Shown: positions 9,501 through 19,060, counted from the stretch's first letter. The stretch: 64,000 nt of DNA from Sphingobacterium yanglingense (GCF_004363245.1 NZ_SNYV01000017.1:1-64000), one strand, 5' to 3'. Notes: a model not told the origin generated them from the letters alone. Numbers and translations are program-made.

Positions 9501-11113
9501 GCTATACGTGTCAATAAATTTTTATAACCTCCTCCTATTCGATCATATGCGGCATTAAAGCCTTTAAAAAAACGAGCTAACAAACCATTACTTTCCTTCT
9601 TATCATGGGGTGATTTCAAAATCAAAGCACACAGGGCTGGTGTAAGCGTGAGAGCATTAATTCCTGATATAACAATAGATGCTGCCAATGTCAGTGAAAA
9701 CTGTCGATAAAAAATACCTACCGGTCCTGAAAGAAAAGCAACAGGTATAAATACTGCTGACATGACAAGCGTAATTGCAATTACTGCACTCCCCACTTCT
9801 TTCATCGCTGCAATGGTTGCCTCCAACGGAGGAAGATGTTCGTCCTCCATCTTGGCATACACAGCTTCCACCACGACAATACCATTATCGACAACAATAC
9901 CGATAGCTAAAACTAAAGCGAAAAGAGTCAAAAGGTTAATAGAGAATCCCATCATTTGCATAAAAAACAAGGCTCCAATCAAACTGACAGGAACTGCAAG
10001 AATCGGAATTACGGTAGCTCTAAAATCCTGAAGGAAGATAAATACAACCAAGAACACGAGAATAAAAGCTTCCAATAGTGTGATAAGAACGCTAGATATC
10101 GAAGCATTAAGGAATCTCGACACATCATATCCCATGGTATAAGTCATTCCTGGAGGAAAGGTTGCTCCTTTTAGCTCTTCCATTCTATCTTTTACACTCT
10201 GAATTACATCCTGCGCATTTGATCCGGGCAACTGCTTTAACATGATGGAAGCAGAAGGCCTACCGTCTGTCTTCGATACCATTTCGTAATCTAAAGAGCC
10301 AAACTCAACATCAGCAATATCCTTGATACGAATTATTGAGCCATCTGTGTTTGCCCGGATGGGTACATTTTCATACTCACTCACCTCAGTAAACTTACCT
10401 GGATAGCGGAGTACATATTGCTGCATATTTATGGCCTTATCTGAACTTATTCCGGTCTGACCTGGCGCTGCCTCTATATTTTGCCTTCTCAGTGCTGCAA
10501 CAAGTTCTTCTGTGGAGATAGAATAAGCAGAAAGCCTATCGGGTTTTACCCAAATGCGCATTGCATAATCTTTCATCCCCATAATCTGCGCAAAACCGAC
10601 TCCCTCGATACGTTTCAGTTCTTTAAGAACATTAATATCGGTAAAGTTGTAAATGAATCTCTCGTCTGCCGTCTCATCATCTGTATAAAGATTGAGGTAC
10701 ATCAACATACTATTCACCTCCTTCTCGGTCGTAACTCCCGCTTTGATTACTTCTTCGGGCAGTTCGTCCAATACAGTAGTGACCCTATTCTGAACATTGA
10801 CTGCAGCAATATCCGGATCAACCCCCACCTTAAAGAAAACCTGAATCAATGTAGTACCATTATTGGTAGAGACACTATTCATATAGGTCATTCCCGCCAC
10901 TCCGTTGATAGCACGCTCCAAAGGAATAGCCACAGCATTGGTACTTACCTCGGCATTGGCTCCTGTATAATTGGCTGTTACTACGACAGAGGGTGGAACA
11001 ATATCAGGGAACTGTGTAATCGGCAATGTAAATAATGCCAACAACCCTAAAAGGGTGATAAAAATTGAAATCACCAGTGATAATACTGGCTTTTTAATAT
11101 ACGTTTCAAACAT
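6563..11113 (-). CDS. RND pump fused to its outer-membrane channel (HAE1 permease + TolC-like lipoprotein)
   Basis: One 1516-residue ORF encodes two components of a tripartite efflux pump. Residues 1 to about 1035 are a full HAE1 permease beginning MFETYIKKPVLSL, with both six-helix bundles and the lysine of LLGKNAILIVEYA. Residues about 1036-1060 form a second, internal lipoprotein signal: basic KRNKPKK, a hydrophobic core, and LLLVSSC with the candidate lipidation Cys1053. The remaining ~464 residues are a complete TolC/NodT-type channel ending in KALGGGWK, matching the end of the channel at 501. No ATG lies at the junction. In the proton-relay helix the usual Asp-Asp is D409-N410 (VVDNGIVVVEA). 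A GGAGG Shine-Dalgarno precedes the start, which lies 17 bases after the adaptor gene. Processing by signal peptidase II into pump and lipoprotein channel is inference. Confidence 0.93.
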   Translation of the reverse strand: MFETYIKKPVLSLVISIFITLLGLLALFTLPITQFPDIVPPSVVVTANYTGANAEVSTNAVAIPLERAINGVAGMTYMNSVSTNNGTTLIQVFFKVGVDPDIAAVNVQNRVTTVLDELPEEVIKAGVTTEKEVNSMLMYLNLYTDDETADERFIYNFTDINVLKELKRIEGVGFAQIMGMKDYAMRIWVKPDRLSAYSISTEELVAALRRQNIEAAPGQTGISSDKAINMQQYVLRYPGKFTEVSEYENVPIRANTDGSIIRIKDIADVEFGSLDYEMVSKTDGRPSASIMLKQLPGSNAQDVIQSVKDRMEELKGATFPPGMTYTMGYDVSRFLNASISSVLITLLEAFILVFLVVFIFLQDFRATVIPILAVPVSLIGALFFMQMMGFSINLLTLFALVLAIGIVVDNGIVVVEAVYAKMEDEHLPPLEATIAAMKEVGSAVIAITLVMSAVFIPVAFLSGPVGIFYRQFSLTLAASIVISGINALTLTPALCALILKSPHDKKESNGLLARFFKGFNAAYDRIGGGYKNLLTRIAGRRVVTLGALALMFVLTWGSAAILPTGFIPTEDQGMIYVAVTTPPGATVDRTEKVLDEVDMIARELDIVETVSTLAGYSIVTEVSGASYGMGMINLKAWDQRDESVDDVMKILREKTDHIADATIEFFPPPTVPGFGNSSGFELRLLDKSGNEDLSKTSMVLNDFIKELNNDDVIESTSTTFDVNFPQYMLEIDYDLAAKKGISVENSMNTLQTLLGSQYATNFIRYGQMYKVMVQSDAFSRQKPEDVLALYVKTADGEMVPYSSFMTMKRVYGPEQITRYNMFSSAMITGQAAAGFSSGQAIEAVERIAENLPQGYEIEWSGMTREQKISGNQAGYIFLLCLVFVYLLLAAQYESFLLPLPVILCLPAGIFGAFIFLKIFGLENNIYAQVALVMLIGLLGKNAILIVEYANLKYKQGMDIFTASVEGAVARLRPILMTSFAFAAGLIPLMLANGAGAVGNRTIGTASVGGMVIGTILGVIVIPGLVVLFSKRNKPKKTGQIVAVLAALLLVSSCSIPKKVTKSELSESVKVDAQTVLADSISLGDIPWQQVFSDPHLKGLIDTVLVNNRDLKQAIHRIEVAQANFRQRKAALLPTLDVAVEAGLRKYGHYTESGIGNYDSNFSENLTSDERIPEPFIPDYFVGVRSSWEIDLWGKLRNRREAAFLGLLAESETKRLLQTELVSSVAAAYFELIALDQKVKVYEQNILLHERALSIIEAQKEAGRADELGVQQFKSILAESKARRALAMQEIIGYEHQINQLLGRVYQPIGRTKEHVPNHEIFQELHVGNIDLLFNNRIDIRRAALELQGNFSDLEVARLSFLPSVAISPYFGLQTFSIDQLFNLDKSVAYGVLGSVTVPIFRQRELKSQYEVMKANYGIAFLEYEKVILNAVNEISLALHTQGAIEEREVLVRNQVEALESAIIAAEELFIAGRVNYLDIVTAQKDVIGAQEAQVDVLKEKMLNQVVLYKALGGGWK

Positions 11114-11130
11114 CTAAATCGCCTCCGTTT

Positions 11131-12237
11131 CTAGTTATTAATCGGTTTAGGCTGTATACTCATGCCATCTCGCAAAGACTGTACGCCTTCAAAAACGACT
11201 TTCGTGTCTGCAGGCAACCCATCTTCTACAACATAATAATGTCCAACACGCTGACCATTCTTAAATGGCATCATCTTAACTTTGTTACCTTCTACCGCGT
11301 ACACGTAAGCTTTGTCCTGAATTTCAAATACAGACTTTTGATGTACGAATGTAAGATTTCCTGTTTGTGTCGGCACTCCAATACGTCCAGAAGCACCATG
11401 CTTCAATAAGCCCTTGCGATTATCAAACTTCGCCCGCAAAGAAATAGATCCAGTACTAGCCTCAAACTCACTCTCGACAATCTCAGCGACCCCAGTATAA
11501 GGATATACCTCACCATTGGCTAATATCAAGCGCACCTCTTGTTGGAACTTATTCCTATTAAAGGAGGAGTCTGACGCAATAGCAAGATATTCTGATTCAG
11601 AAATATTATAATAAACATTGACCTTTTCTAGATCAGAAATAGAAGTAATCAACGCACCTTCACTCAATAAAGACCCTTCTTTGAGCAAAATCCGGTCAAT
11701 ACGACCATCAAAAGGCGCTCTAATCTGCGTATGGCTTAATTTAGTTCTAGCTTGGTTCAAGATGGCATCAGCTTCCTGCACTTTTGATATAGCGGCTTTA
11801 AGTTGTACTTTGAGTAAATCCTGCTCTGTGGTACTAATGATGCCCTTTTGCACCAACTTGGCTGTTCTTTCTAATTCCAGCTCTACTTTCTTAACCTCAG
11901 CTCTTGCAGTATTTAAACCTGCCTCTGCGCGTGCAAAGTCTGCCTTGTACTCTTCATCATTAAGGCCGAAAAGAACCTGTCCTTTTCTAACAAAAGCCCC
12001 CTCATCAACATAAATTCTATTTAAAAACCCAGCTAGTCTCGAGCGAAGCTCTACGTTTCTTTGGGATTGAATATCAGCAATATACTCTTTGTATATAATG
12101 GTATCCATCTGTAAGAGACCAGTCACCGGGACTACTTTGGCTTGATCCTCAGATTTATTTTCATTGCTGCTAGCAGTACAGGACGCGGCAAATAACAAGC
12201 ATCCAAATACTGGATACATGAGTTTATTTTTCTTCAT
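11131..12237 (-). CDS. RND periplasmic adaptor lipoprotein
   Basis: Adaptor for the fused pump/channel downstream. The 368-residue protein has a clear lipoprotein signal (FAASC, Cys20), the lipoyl half motif VDEGAFVRKGQVLF, a coiled-coil hairpin (about residues 85-150, including the LVQKGIIS turn), the second lipoyl half APFDGRIDRI, and a beta-barrel. The downstream fusion gene begins 17 bases after its stop, so a two-gene operon encodes a full tripartite pump. No exact TAnnTTTG promoter was found in the 114 bases upstream. Confidence 0.94.
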   Translation of the reverse strand: MKKNKLMYPVFGCLLFAASCTASSNENKSEDQAKVVPVTGLLQMDTIIYKEYIADIQSQRNVELRSRLAGFLNRIYVDEGAFVRKGQVLFGLNDEEYKADFARAEAGLNTARAEVKKVELELERTAKLVQKGIISTTEQDLLKVQLKAAISKVQEADAILNQARTKLSHTQIRAPFDGRIDRILLKEGSLLSEGALITSISDLEKVNVYYNISESEYLAIASDSSFNRNKFQQEVRLILANGEVYPYTGVAEIVESEFEASTGSISLRAKFDNRKGLLKHGASGRIGVPTQTGNLTFVHQKSVFEIQDKAYVYAVEGNKVKMMPFKNGQRVGHYYVVEDGLPADTKVVFEGVQSLRDGMSIQPKPINN

Positions 12238-12351
12238 AGCTAATTATGAGTGAATTAAATAATAAAAATCGATAACAATAATAGCTTCCAATGAGAAGTT
12301 GGACTAACCTCACAAGCAATTATTAGATAAATAAGATGGGATTAAAAAAAA

Positions 12352-12717
12352 TTAGAATGGTCGGTATCTATACAGGAATGTATAGTACCCAGGTAAGCAA
12401 AGTCTCTTCGATTCATAGCGGGGATGCTTTAGTGTTTTGGTAAAGAGAAATAGCTTTCGTAATAACCAAAAAACAAGAAGAATCGTAGGGAGTACACCTA
12501 AAGAAAGAAATAGAATACGATAGTCGTCAAAGAAAATTTGTGGAACAGTATCCTGTTGCTCAGAGTCTGTAGTATCTAGAATCTCTTCTAAGACGACTTC
12601 GAGAAAGGTTTCCCCAGAAACTACAGGCCTAAAGTCTAATATATTGCAGTACTCCACCTCATAACAGAGGACATTGAGGTAGCCAAAAAGTGCTAAAAAA
12701 TGTAGTATGCGCAACAT
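12352..12717 (-). CDS. Small membrane protein of unknown function
   Basis: I do not recognise this 121-residue protein. It has an N-terminal hydrophobic segment (LRILHFLALFGYLNVLCY) that may be a signal or anchor, an acidic middle (about residues 30-60), a strong transmembrane helix (LSLGVLPTILLVFWLL) followed by a basic stretch, and a C-terminus rich in Tyr/Arg. The ATG at 12717 is preferred over the one at 12726 because the latter lies inside the -7 promoter element TATATTTG (12724-12731). It is transcribed alone between the sphingolipid operon and the efflux operon. Confidence 0.65.
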   Translation of the reverse strand: MLRILHFLALFGYLNVLCYEVEYCNILDFRPVVSGETFLEVVLEEILDTTDSEQQDTVPQIFFDDYRILFLSLGVLPTILLVFWLLRKLFLFTKTLKHPRYESKRLCLPGYYTFLYRYRPF

Positions 12718-12723
12718 ATGATG

Positions 12724-12789
12724 CAAATATAGAAAAGCAAATTGCGGAAAGATGCAGCACTCTGTAAAAAAAGTGTTATGAAAGTGTTA
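12724..12789 (-). promoter_or_regulatory. Promoter of the small membrane protein, with a direct repeat upstream
   Basis: TATATTTG at 12724-12731 on the minus strand matches TAnnTTTG and ends only 7 bases before the preferred start codon, implying a leaderless or nearly leaderless mRNA. About 40 bases further upstream the nonamer AAAGTGTTA occurs twice (12770-12778 and 12781-12789), 11 bases apart, one helical turn, as expected for a tandem binding site of a regulator. Confidence 0.45.
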
Positions 12790-12854
12790 CATATCTTATG
12801 TTCAGACTTTCCTATGACAATTGGTCCCTTGCTATGAATAAGCAGTCAATAAAA

Positions 12855-13241
12855 CTACTTTTTAAAGACCCAGTACTTTTGCAAAGTAAAATTAAATCCT
12901 AGAGACACGATTAATTCAACAATTCCCTTCGACAACAAAAAATGGAGACCCCAAACATCCACCAAAAAATGGATACCGGTAGATTTGAGAAAGATACTTC
13001 CTGCCACTACGATAATAAATTTCCAGAGTTGGTTTGCTAAAGGAACTGTCGTATTATTAAATGACCAATACCTATTAATGGTGAAATTAACAACAGCTCC
13101 CAAACTACCGCTCACGACATTAGAAAAAGGAGCTGAAATCAATAAAACTTTATAACAAAAGGAATAGATACCAAAATCGACCAATCCGCCCACAAAAGCA
13201 GACAACTGCGCCTTTAAAAATTCCTTAAGCTTGAACGCCAT
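12855..13241 (-). CDS. GtrA-family four-helix membrane protein
   Basis: A 128-residue GtrA-like protein with four predicted transmembrane helices and the family signatures: an N-terminal amphipathic KEFLKAQLSAFVGGLVDFGIY, the VNFTINRYWSFNN motif between helices 2 and 3, and the terminal FTLQKYWVFKK. GtrA proteins are implicated in membrane translocation of lipid-linked sugars or related lipids. The gene overlaps the CDP-alcohol phosphotransferase gene by 17 bases, making it the last gene of the sphingolipid operon. A role in flipping or presenting the headgroup or lipid is an inference from position alone. Confidence 0.88.
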   Translation of the reverse strand: MAFKLKEFLKAQLSAFVGGLVDFGIYSFCYKVLLISAPFSNVVSGSLGAVVNFTINRYWSFNNTTVPLANQLWKFIIVVAGSIFLKSTGIHFLVDVWGLHFLLSKGIVELIVSLGFNFTLQKYWVFKK

Positions 13242-13938
13242 TAGCTTTTTCTTGTTCAGCTTGCTGTTTAGCTAGTTTTTCTTCTTTATCCTTGGCATCA
13301 CCTACGGCAAGCAGTTTTATTGTATCACCAACATTAATAAAAAACAATATAATACAAATCCCCAATACACTATAATCGAGGGAACCTTTGAAAAGAACCT
13401 CTATTAATAATACAAGACAGACTACGACCCTTATTTCTGTAGGACCTAATAATCCTGCATCAATTGTATATTTATCGGTGATTCGGTATCGCAATTGCGA
13501 TATAATCATCGCCCAACCGTACAACGCAACCAAAGCAAAACCTAGGTACTTAAAATCTCCAACCGTGTATAGCACATATCCAAGTCCAATAAACACTGTA
13601 CTGACCCAATCCATTACAATGTCCAACGCAAAGCCATACCACTTTCTTGATTTATTACGATAATAGGCGATACGACCATCTAATGAGTCTCCAAACCACT
13701 GAATAAAAAAACCTGGTATCGCCAATAGCAACAAATCCCGATCTACATACTCCGCTAATAAAAAACTTACTAAAATAATGAGGGATCCAAAAAAACCTAT
13801 TGCTGTCAATCCATCCGAAGTGAGCCAATCTGGTATACGTGGCACCAAATAACTAATGAACCGCTGCTCAGGATTACTTAATATGTTAGTACGCTTTCTG
13901 TCTTGAAACAGTTTCTTGTTGATTTTTTGCTCGCTCAT
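13225..13938 (-). CDS. CDP-alcohol phosphatidyltransferase family enzyme
   Basis: Integral membrane enzyme (237 residues) that transfers a phosphoalcohol from a CDP-alcohol to a lipid or alcohol acceptor. The family motif D-x2-D-G-x2-A-R-x8-G-x3-D-x3-D is present with its metal-binding aspartates (DSLDGRIAY, then GFALDIVMD); the usual Arg after Ala is Tyr here. Several transmembrane helices surround it. The start is set at the ATG at 13938, which has an AAAGAGAG Shine-Dalgarno; a TTG-initiated extension to 13959 is unlikely. It lies 11 bases after the SDR gene. Given the operon, it may add the phospho-headgroup to ceramide (Sphingobacterium is known for ceramide phosphoethanolamine and phosphoinositol), but the substrate is inferred. 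Confidence 0.88.
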   Translation of the reverse strand: MSEQKINKKLFQDRKRTNILSNPEQRFISYLVPRIPDWLTSDGLTAIGFFGSLIILVSFLLAEYVDRDLLLLAIPGFFIQWFGDSLDGRIAYYRNKSRKWYGFALDIVMDWVSTVFIGLGYVLYTVGDFKYLGFALVALYGWAMIISQLRYRITDKYTIDAGLLGPTEIRVVVCLVLLIEVLFKGSLDYSVLGICIILFFINVGDTIKLLAVGDAKDKEEKLAKQQAEQEKANGVQA

Positions 13939-13949
13939 ATCTCTCTTTA

Positions 13950-14948
13950 TTACAACCAATTATTTGATTTATACCATAACAACGTTTCCCTCAGTCCGGA
14001 TGACAGGTCATACTTAGCCTTGAACGCTAAATCACTCTGGGCTTTTTCTATATTGCACCCCCAATTTTCCGCAGTGAGCTCCGCCAATCGCTCAGGGTAT
14101 AAAACAGGAGTTTTTTCCGATCGTGCATAAAGTGACTGCGAAAGTTTAGCGACAAAAGCCACTAGAGCATAAGGAATATGCAGACGAAAAGACTTTTTAT
14201 TAAACGTACTTCTAAAAACATCAGCCATGGCATATCTCGAATAGACCTGACCATCTGTGATATTATAAAACTGCAACCCTTGCTGTGGTTGTGTACACGA
14301 ATCAAGAATAACATCTACAAGATCCTTGACATAGACAAAGCTCAACTTTTGAGGTTTGCTTCCAATGTAAGGATCAATTCCTTTACTTAAGGTATCAAAG
14401 AGAATAAATAAATCCCGCTCACGTGGTCCATAAACTGCCGTAGGCCTAAGTACTGAAATAGGGCTATCAGCAAAGTTAGCCTTAATCATATCTTCCGAAG
14501 CCTTCTTACTACGACCGTATACAGTCAAAGGGTTGTAAGGAGTATTTTCTGTAATTAAAAATGGGCTATCAAAATCAATTGGACCAACTGCGGCTAAGCT
14601 ACTCACATACACAATTCTTTCTAAAACACCCTTTAATGCCAACGAAGCTTTTAAAATATTTTCGGTATACCCGACATTAACCTTCAACATATCGCTTTCG
14701 CGCTTTGATTTGGTCATCGCCGCGGCATGTATGATATAACTGTACTGTTCTTGCTGGAATAAAGAGGCTAGCTCGTCAGAATCATCCATATTCGGAAACA
14801 CGAATTTATCGACAGCATGTTGAATAGCATCGATCTTACTGGTTTTCCTTATGGCGGCGTGAACCTCATATCCTCTTCGTCCTGCCTCTTCTACCAGATG
14901 AGACCCCACAAAACCACTAGCACCTGTTATAAATACTTTTTTCCTCAT
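13950..14948 (-). CDS. NAD-dependent epimerase/dehydratase-type SDR (ceramide reductase candidate)
   Basis: Extended short-chain dehydrogenase, 332 residues. The Rossmann motif GASGFVGSHLVE is at the N-terminus, and the catalytic pair is in YGRSKKASE. Its start codon overlaps the stop of the upstream acyltransferase gene by four bases (ATGA), so the two are probably translationally coupled. In Caulobacter an SDR of this type (CerR) encoded near serine palmitoyltransferase reduces the ketone of the sphingolipid intermediate. The same role here is inferred from family and operon; a sugar-nucleotide or sterol-like substrate remains possible. Confidence 0.85.
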   Translation of the reverse strand: MRKKVFITGASGFVGSHLVEEAGRRGYEVHAAIRKTSKIDAIQHAVDKFVFPNMDDSDELASLFQQEQYSYIIHAAAMTKSKRESDMLKVNVGYTENILKASLALKGVLERIVYVSSLAAVGPIDFDSPFLITENTPYNPLTVYGRSKKASEDMIKANFADSPISVLRPTAVYGPRERDLFILFDTLSKGIDPYIGSKPQKLSFVYVKDLVDVILDSCTQPQQGLQFYNITDGQVYSRYAMADVFRSTFNKKSFRLHIPYALVAFVAKLSQSLYARSEKTPVLYPERLAELTAENWGCNIEKAQSDLAFKAKYDLSSGLRETLLWYKSNNWL

Positions 14949-16066
14949 ATCGCCTTCTCGTATAAACGATAGCGTTTGTATAGTTCGCCATTAATTTGTT
15001 CAATGGCGTGATTCATTAAGTAGTTTGTTTCTAACATCCAGGAACATTCCGCACCGCGTATACCAGCAGGCTTAGCATTCCTGATAATCCTTCCGTATAA
15101 ACAGGCTTCGATTCCTAGTTTCCGATAGCCTTCTAAAACCCCTAACATCAAAACACGTAAGGATTTAATATTCTTCTTACCAAATAGCAATTTAAAAATA
15201 CCTGTTGGCAATAGCCGACCCCGTTTTATGTTGATTTGGATTTCGTTAACATTCGGAATACCTACCGCAAAGCCGATTATCTCTTCTCCTTTTTCCGCTA
15301 TAATACAAAAACGAGGATCGACAATCATTTTCAAATCTTTCGCGATATAATCAAACTCTTCATCCGTCATAGGGACGAATCCGAGATTCTTGTCCCATGC
15401 TTTATTATACACTTCCCGAATTTTAGCAGCTTCGTTTTTAAAATCTTTCAGGTTGATCGTTCTTAGTTTTATTCCTGATCTTCCCAAACGCTCCTCTAAT
15501 CTATCCATAAGCTGAACGGCCCGCGTACTTGCAGTTTCCGTTTTCACGTTGTAAGCCAGAAGATCCACTTTCTTATCGAATCCATAATTGCTTATCAATT
15601 CTAGATAATAAGGGCTATTATAAGGCATCATCGCCATTGGAGGCATATCAAATCCTTCTACGAGCAGTCCACATGTTTCATTCGTCGAAAGATTTATGGG
15701 GCCTACAATATTATTCCCGCCTCTTTCTCTTATCCAACTTAATGCAGCGTCGAACAATCTGTTAGCGACTTCTTGATCATTAATACAATCAAAGTACCCA
15801 AACTGTCCTTCCTCCAAATTGTTAATCGAATTGTGCCTATTATTCCATATTGCAGCTATTCTTCCCACAACTTTATTGTCTTTATAAGCCAAAAAAAGTT
15901 GTGCTTCCGAGTGTTTATAAAAGGGATGTTTTTGGGGATTTAGCAAATCACTTTGTGCTATAAATAGTTCGGGCACATAATTCGGATTCCCTAAATACAA
16001 AGCATGCGGAAAATCTATGAATTCCGCACGTTGTTTTTTTGTTGCTACAGGTATGATTGTTACCAT
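14945..16066 (-). CDS. GNAT-fold acyltransferase-like protein (ceramide synthase candidate)
   Basis: A 373-residue soluble protein with features of the acyl-CoA N-acyltransferase superfamily: an N-terminal region with FIDFPHALYLGNPNYVPEL, KDNKVVGRIAAIWNN and a C-terminal lobe with MLGVLEGYRKLGIEACLYGRI, an acyl-CoA-binding type R/G-rich turn. It lies 29 bases after serine palmitoyltransferase and overlaps the SDR gene. The bacterial ceramide synthase found in Caulobacter belongs to a GNAT-like family, so N-acylation of the sphingoid base is the most economical proposal. I cannot confirm orthology, and the family also contains proteins of unknown function. Confidence 0.8.
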   Translation of the reverse strand: MVTIIPVATKKQRAEFIDFPHALYLGNPNYVPELFIAQSDLLNPQKHPFYKHSEAQLFLAYKDNKVVGRIAAIWNNRHNSINNLEEGQFGYFDCINDQEVANRLFDAALSWIRERGGNNIVGPINLSTNETCGLLVEGFDMPPMAMMPYNSPYYLELISNYGFDKKVDLLAYNVKTETASTRAVQLMDRLEERLGRSGIKLRTINLKDFKNEAAKIREVYNKAWDKNLGFVPMTDEEFDYIAKDLKMIVDPRFCIIAEKGEEIIGFAVGIPNVNEIQINIKRGRLLPTGIFKLLFGKKNIKSLRVLMLGVLEGYRKLGIEACLYGRIIRNAKPAGIRGAECSWMLETNYLMNHAIEQINGELYKRYRLYEKAI

Positions 16067-16095
16067 GGCCTTCCTAAAAGTGGATAATATCGTAT

Positions 16096-17391
<1,296 letters not shown>

Positions 17392-17493
17392 TTAAGATAA
17401 ACAATTTTCGTTAACAAATGACGTTAAACTAACATTGCCTTAGTATGCCGTTCTCATAATTGTACTCTATCTCTAATCTAGTTGTAAAACGTG

Positions 17494-17526
17494 CAAACTT
17501 ACAAAACTTTGCAGTATAAACCACAA
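17494..17526 (-). promoter_or_regulatory. Promoter of the sphingolipid operon
   Basis: TAAGTTTG (17494-17501, minus strand) matches TAnnTTTG, with a TTG at 17524-17526, 22 bases upstream, one base beyond the usual spacing. Transcription would start near 17488, leaving a long leader before spt. Confidence 0.5.
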
Positions 17527-17610
17527 CCAAAAAGCATATAAATATCATAAAGTTAAATTATTGTTAATAAACAAACAATAGGTTTTGCCATTATCAACCT
17601 TCAAATTTAT

Positions 17611-17618
17611 TACATTTG
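17611..17618 (+). promoter_or_regulatory. Promoter -7 element of smpB
   Basis: TACATTTG matches TAnnTTTG and ends 21 bases before the preferred smpB start codon. It excludes the longer reading frame that begins at 17585, because that start lies upstream of the promoter. Confidence 0.55.
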
Positions 17619-17638
17619 CACTTCAGTTAATTATAGTT

Positions 17639-18094
17639 ATGGCATTATCGTCTCAAATCAATATAAAAAACAAGAGGGCTTCGTTTGAGTACCACCTGAT
17701 TGACAAGTATGTAGCAGGGATCCAACTATTAGGTACGGAAATTAAATCCATCCGAGAAGGAAAGGCAAATATCAACGACAGTTTTTGTTCATTTCTGCAT
17801 GATGGGCTCTATATCCGTAACATGCACATTGCAGAATATTCATTCGGGTCATTCTATAACCACGAAGCCAAACGGGATAGAAAACTCTTACTCACAAAAA
17901 AAGAGCTTAAAAAACTGAGAGACAAAGGCGAAGAAAAAGGATTCACTATCGTACCTTTACGCATTTTCATCAGTGAGAGAGGCTTTGCCAAAGTAGAGAT
18001 TGCCTTAGCTCAGGGAAAAAAAGACTTTGATAAACGGGAGACTATCAAAGAAAGGGAAAACAAACGTGAACTTGACCGGGTTATGAAGTACTAA
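17639..18094 (+). CDS. smpB: SsrA-binding protein SmpB
   Basis: Partner of tmRNA in rescuing stalled ribosomes. The 151-residue protein has the SmpB fold signatures: [35 protein letters not shown] near the start, [17 protein letters not shown] in the middle, and the basic C-terminal tail [21 protein letters not shown] that enters the ribosome A site. The start at 17639 is chosen because [12 protein letters not shown] fits the family N-terminus and lies after the promoter. It converges with the AraC regulator gene, the two stop codons overlapping by four bases. No tmRNA gene is in the window. Confidence 0.96.
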   Translation: MALSSQINIKNKRASFEYHLIDKYVAGIQLLGTEIKSIREGKANINDSFCSFLHDGLYIRNMHIAEYSFGSFYNHEAKRDRKLLLTKKELKKLRDKGEEKGFTIVPLRIFISERGFAKVEIALAQGKKDFDKRETIKERENKRELDRVMKY

Positions 18095-18993
18095 GTCAAG
18101 ATAAATGCACCTGGTGTAAGTCCTTCCCTATTCTTAAAAATCCGAACAAAATAATTGACATCATTAAACCCTGCTCCGAAACAAGATTCTTTCACACTCT
18201 GAGTAATTCTTAAAAGCTCCTTAGATTTGGCTATACGTTGCCGAATGACATACTCCATCGGACTGACTCCTAGTTCTTGTTTGAACATTCTTACCAAACT
18301 CGATCTACTCATATTTGCAACCTTTACTAAGATGTCTAATGTTAACTTTTCTGAGACGTGTTTTTGAACAAAATCCTTCAGGTGTTGGAGTACCATATTC
18401 GCAGATTTACCCAGTTCCAGCACTAGCATAGACTGTGCCTGCAGCAATCTTATGACTAGCTCTTTGAATGTTAGATCCGCGAGCGCGTTCTTCAACGGAT
18501 TGGTTCCAGTCATAATTTGAAAAAGCTTATTCAAAAGCTCAGCAAGCTCTGGAGTATTATAAAGATGATACTGTTCACTATCCAACTTCCAATTACCTGA
18601 AAGACTCATCTTTGGGTAAAATTCATTAAGATAATCCATTATCCTCCCCATCTTCTCTTTACTTACGGTTAAAGCCGTACATTGTGTTGGATTTCTAAAA
18701 TCAGCCTCTGGAAAATCAATATTCATACCAACCGAAGCCGGAAGTACAATCATCTGTCCTGGCAAATATTCAAAAGATTGAATATTATTGATATGCATTA
18801 CCTTCTTCCCTTGTATCATGTTAATCATCACTATATCATCAAACTGCAAAGGCACCTGCTCAGAAGCCTTATAGGTCTCATAAATATGTAATTCTAGATT
18901 ATCCAATGTAAATGCCCGTCTGTTTTCGACAAGTGTGGATATTTCGCGTTCTTTAGAGAACGGCAACAATTGCACCCTAGTATTATTTATCAT
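18091..18993 (-). CDS. AraC-family transcriptional regulator
   Basis: DNA-binding regulator, 300 residues from the ATG at 18993 (a 17-residue in-frame extension is less likely because it would overlap the promoter zone). The N-terminal half is a cupin-like effector domain; the C-terminus has the two helix-turn-helix motifs, with [29 protein letters not shown] and [29 protein letters not shown]. It is divergent from the aldehyde dehydrogenase gene, and a pair of direct repeats between them (19061-19101) is a plausible binding site. It is therefore likely the activator of the aldehyde dehydrogenase/DUF779 unit, perhaps responding to an aldehyde or alcohol. Confidence 0.9.
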   Translation of the reverse strand: MINNTRVQLLPFSKEREISTLVENRRAFTLDNLELHIYETYKASEQVPLQFDDIVMINMIQGKKVMHINNIQSFEYLPGQMIVLPASVGMNIDFPEADFRNPTQCTALTVSKEKMGRIMDYLNEFYPKMSLSGNWKLDSEQYHLYNTPELAELLNKLFQIMTGTNPLKNALADLTFKELVIRLLQAQSMLVLELGKSANMVLQHLKDFVQKHVSEKLTLDILVKVANMSRSSLVRMFKQELGVSPMEYVIRQRIAKSKELLRITQSVKESCFGAGFNDVNYFVRIFKNREGLTPGAFILT

Positions 18994-19021
18994 ATCAAAT
19001 ACTTTATAATTGGCAGTCACC

Positions 19022-19029
19022 CAAATATA
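19022..19029 (-). promoter_or_regulatory. Promoter -7 element of the AraC regulator gene
   Basis: TATATTTG on the minus strand matches TAnnTTTG and lies 28 bases before the start codon at 18993. A second match, TATTTTTG, lies just upstream at 19031-19038. Confidence 0.45.
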
Positions 19030-19060
19030 ACAAAAATAAAACAAACCAATGGATGGTCTA

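Noticed and set aside
10481-11035. 184-codon open frame on the plus strand
   Set aside because: It lies wholly antisense to the well-supported RND-OMF fusion gene, has no family resemblance and no promoter; a shadow frame.
17570-17638. Longer SmpB start at 17585
   Set aside because: It would begin upstream of the promoter -7 element and would add a hydrophobic segment foreign to SmpB.
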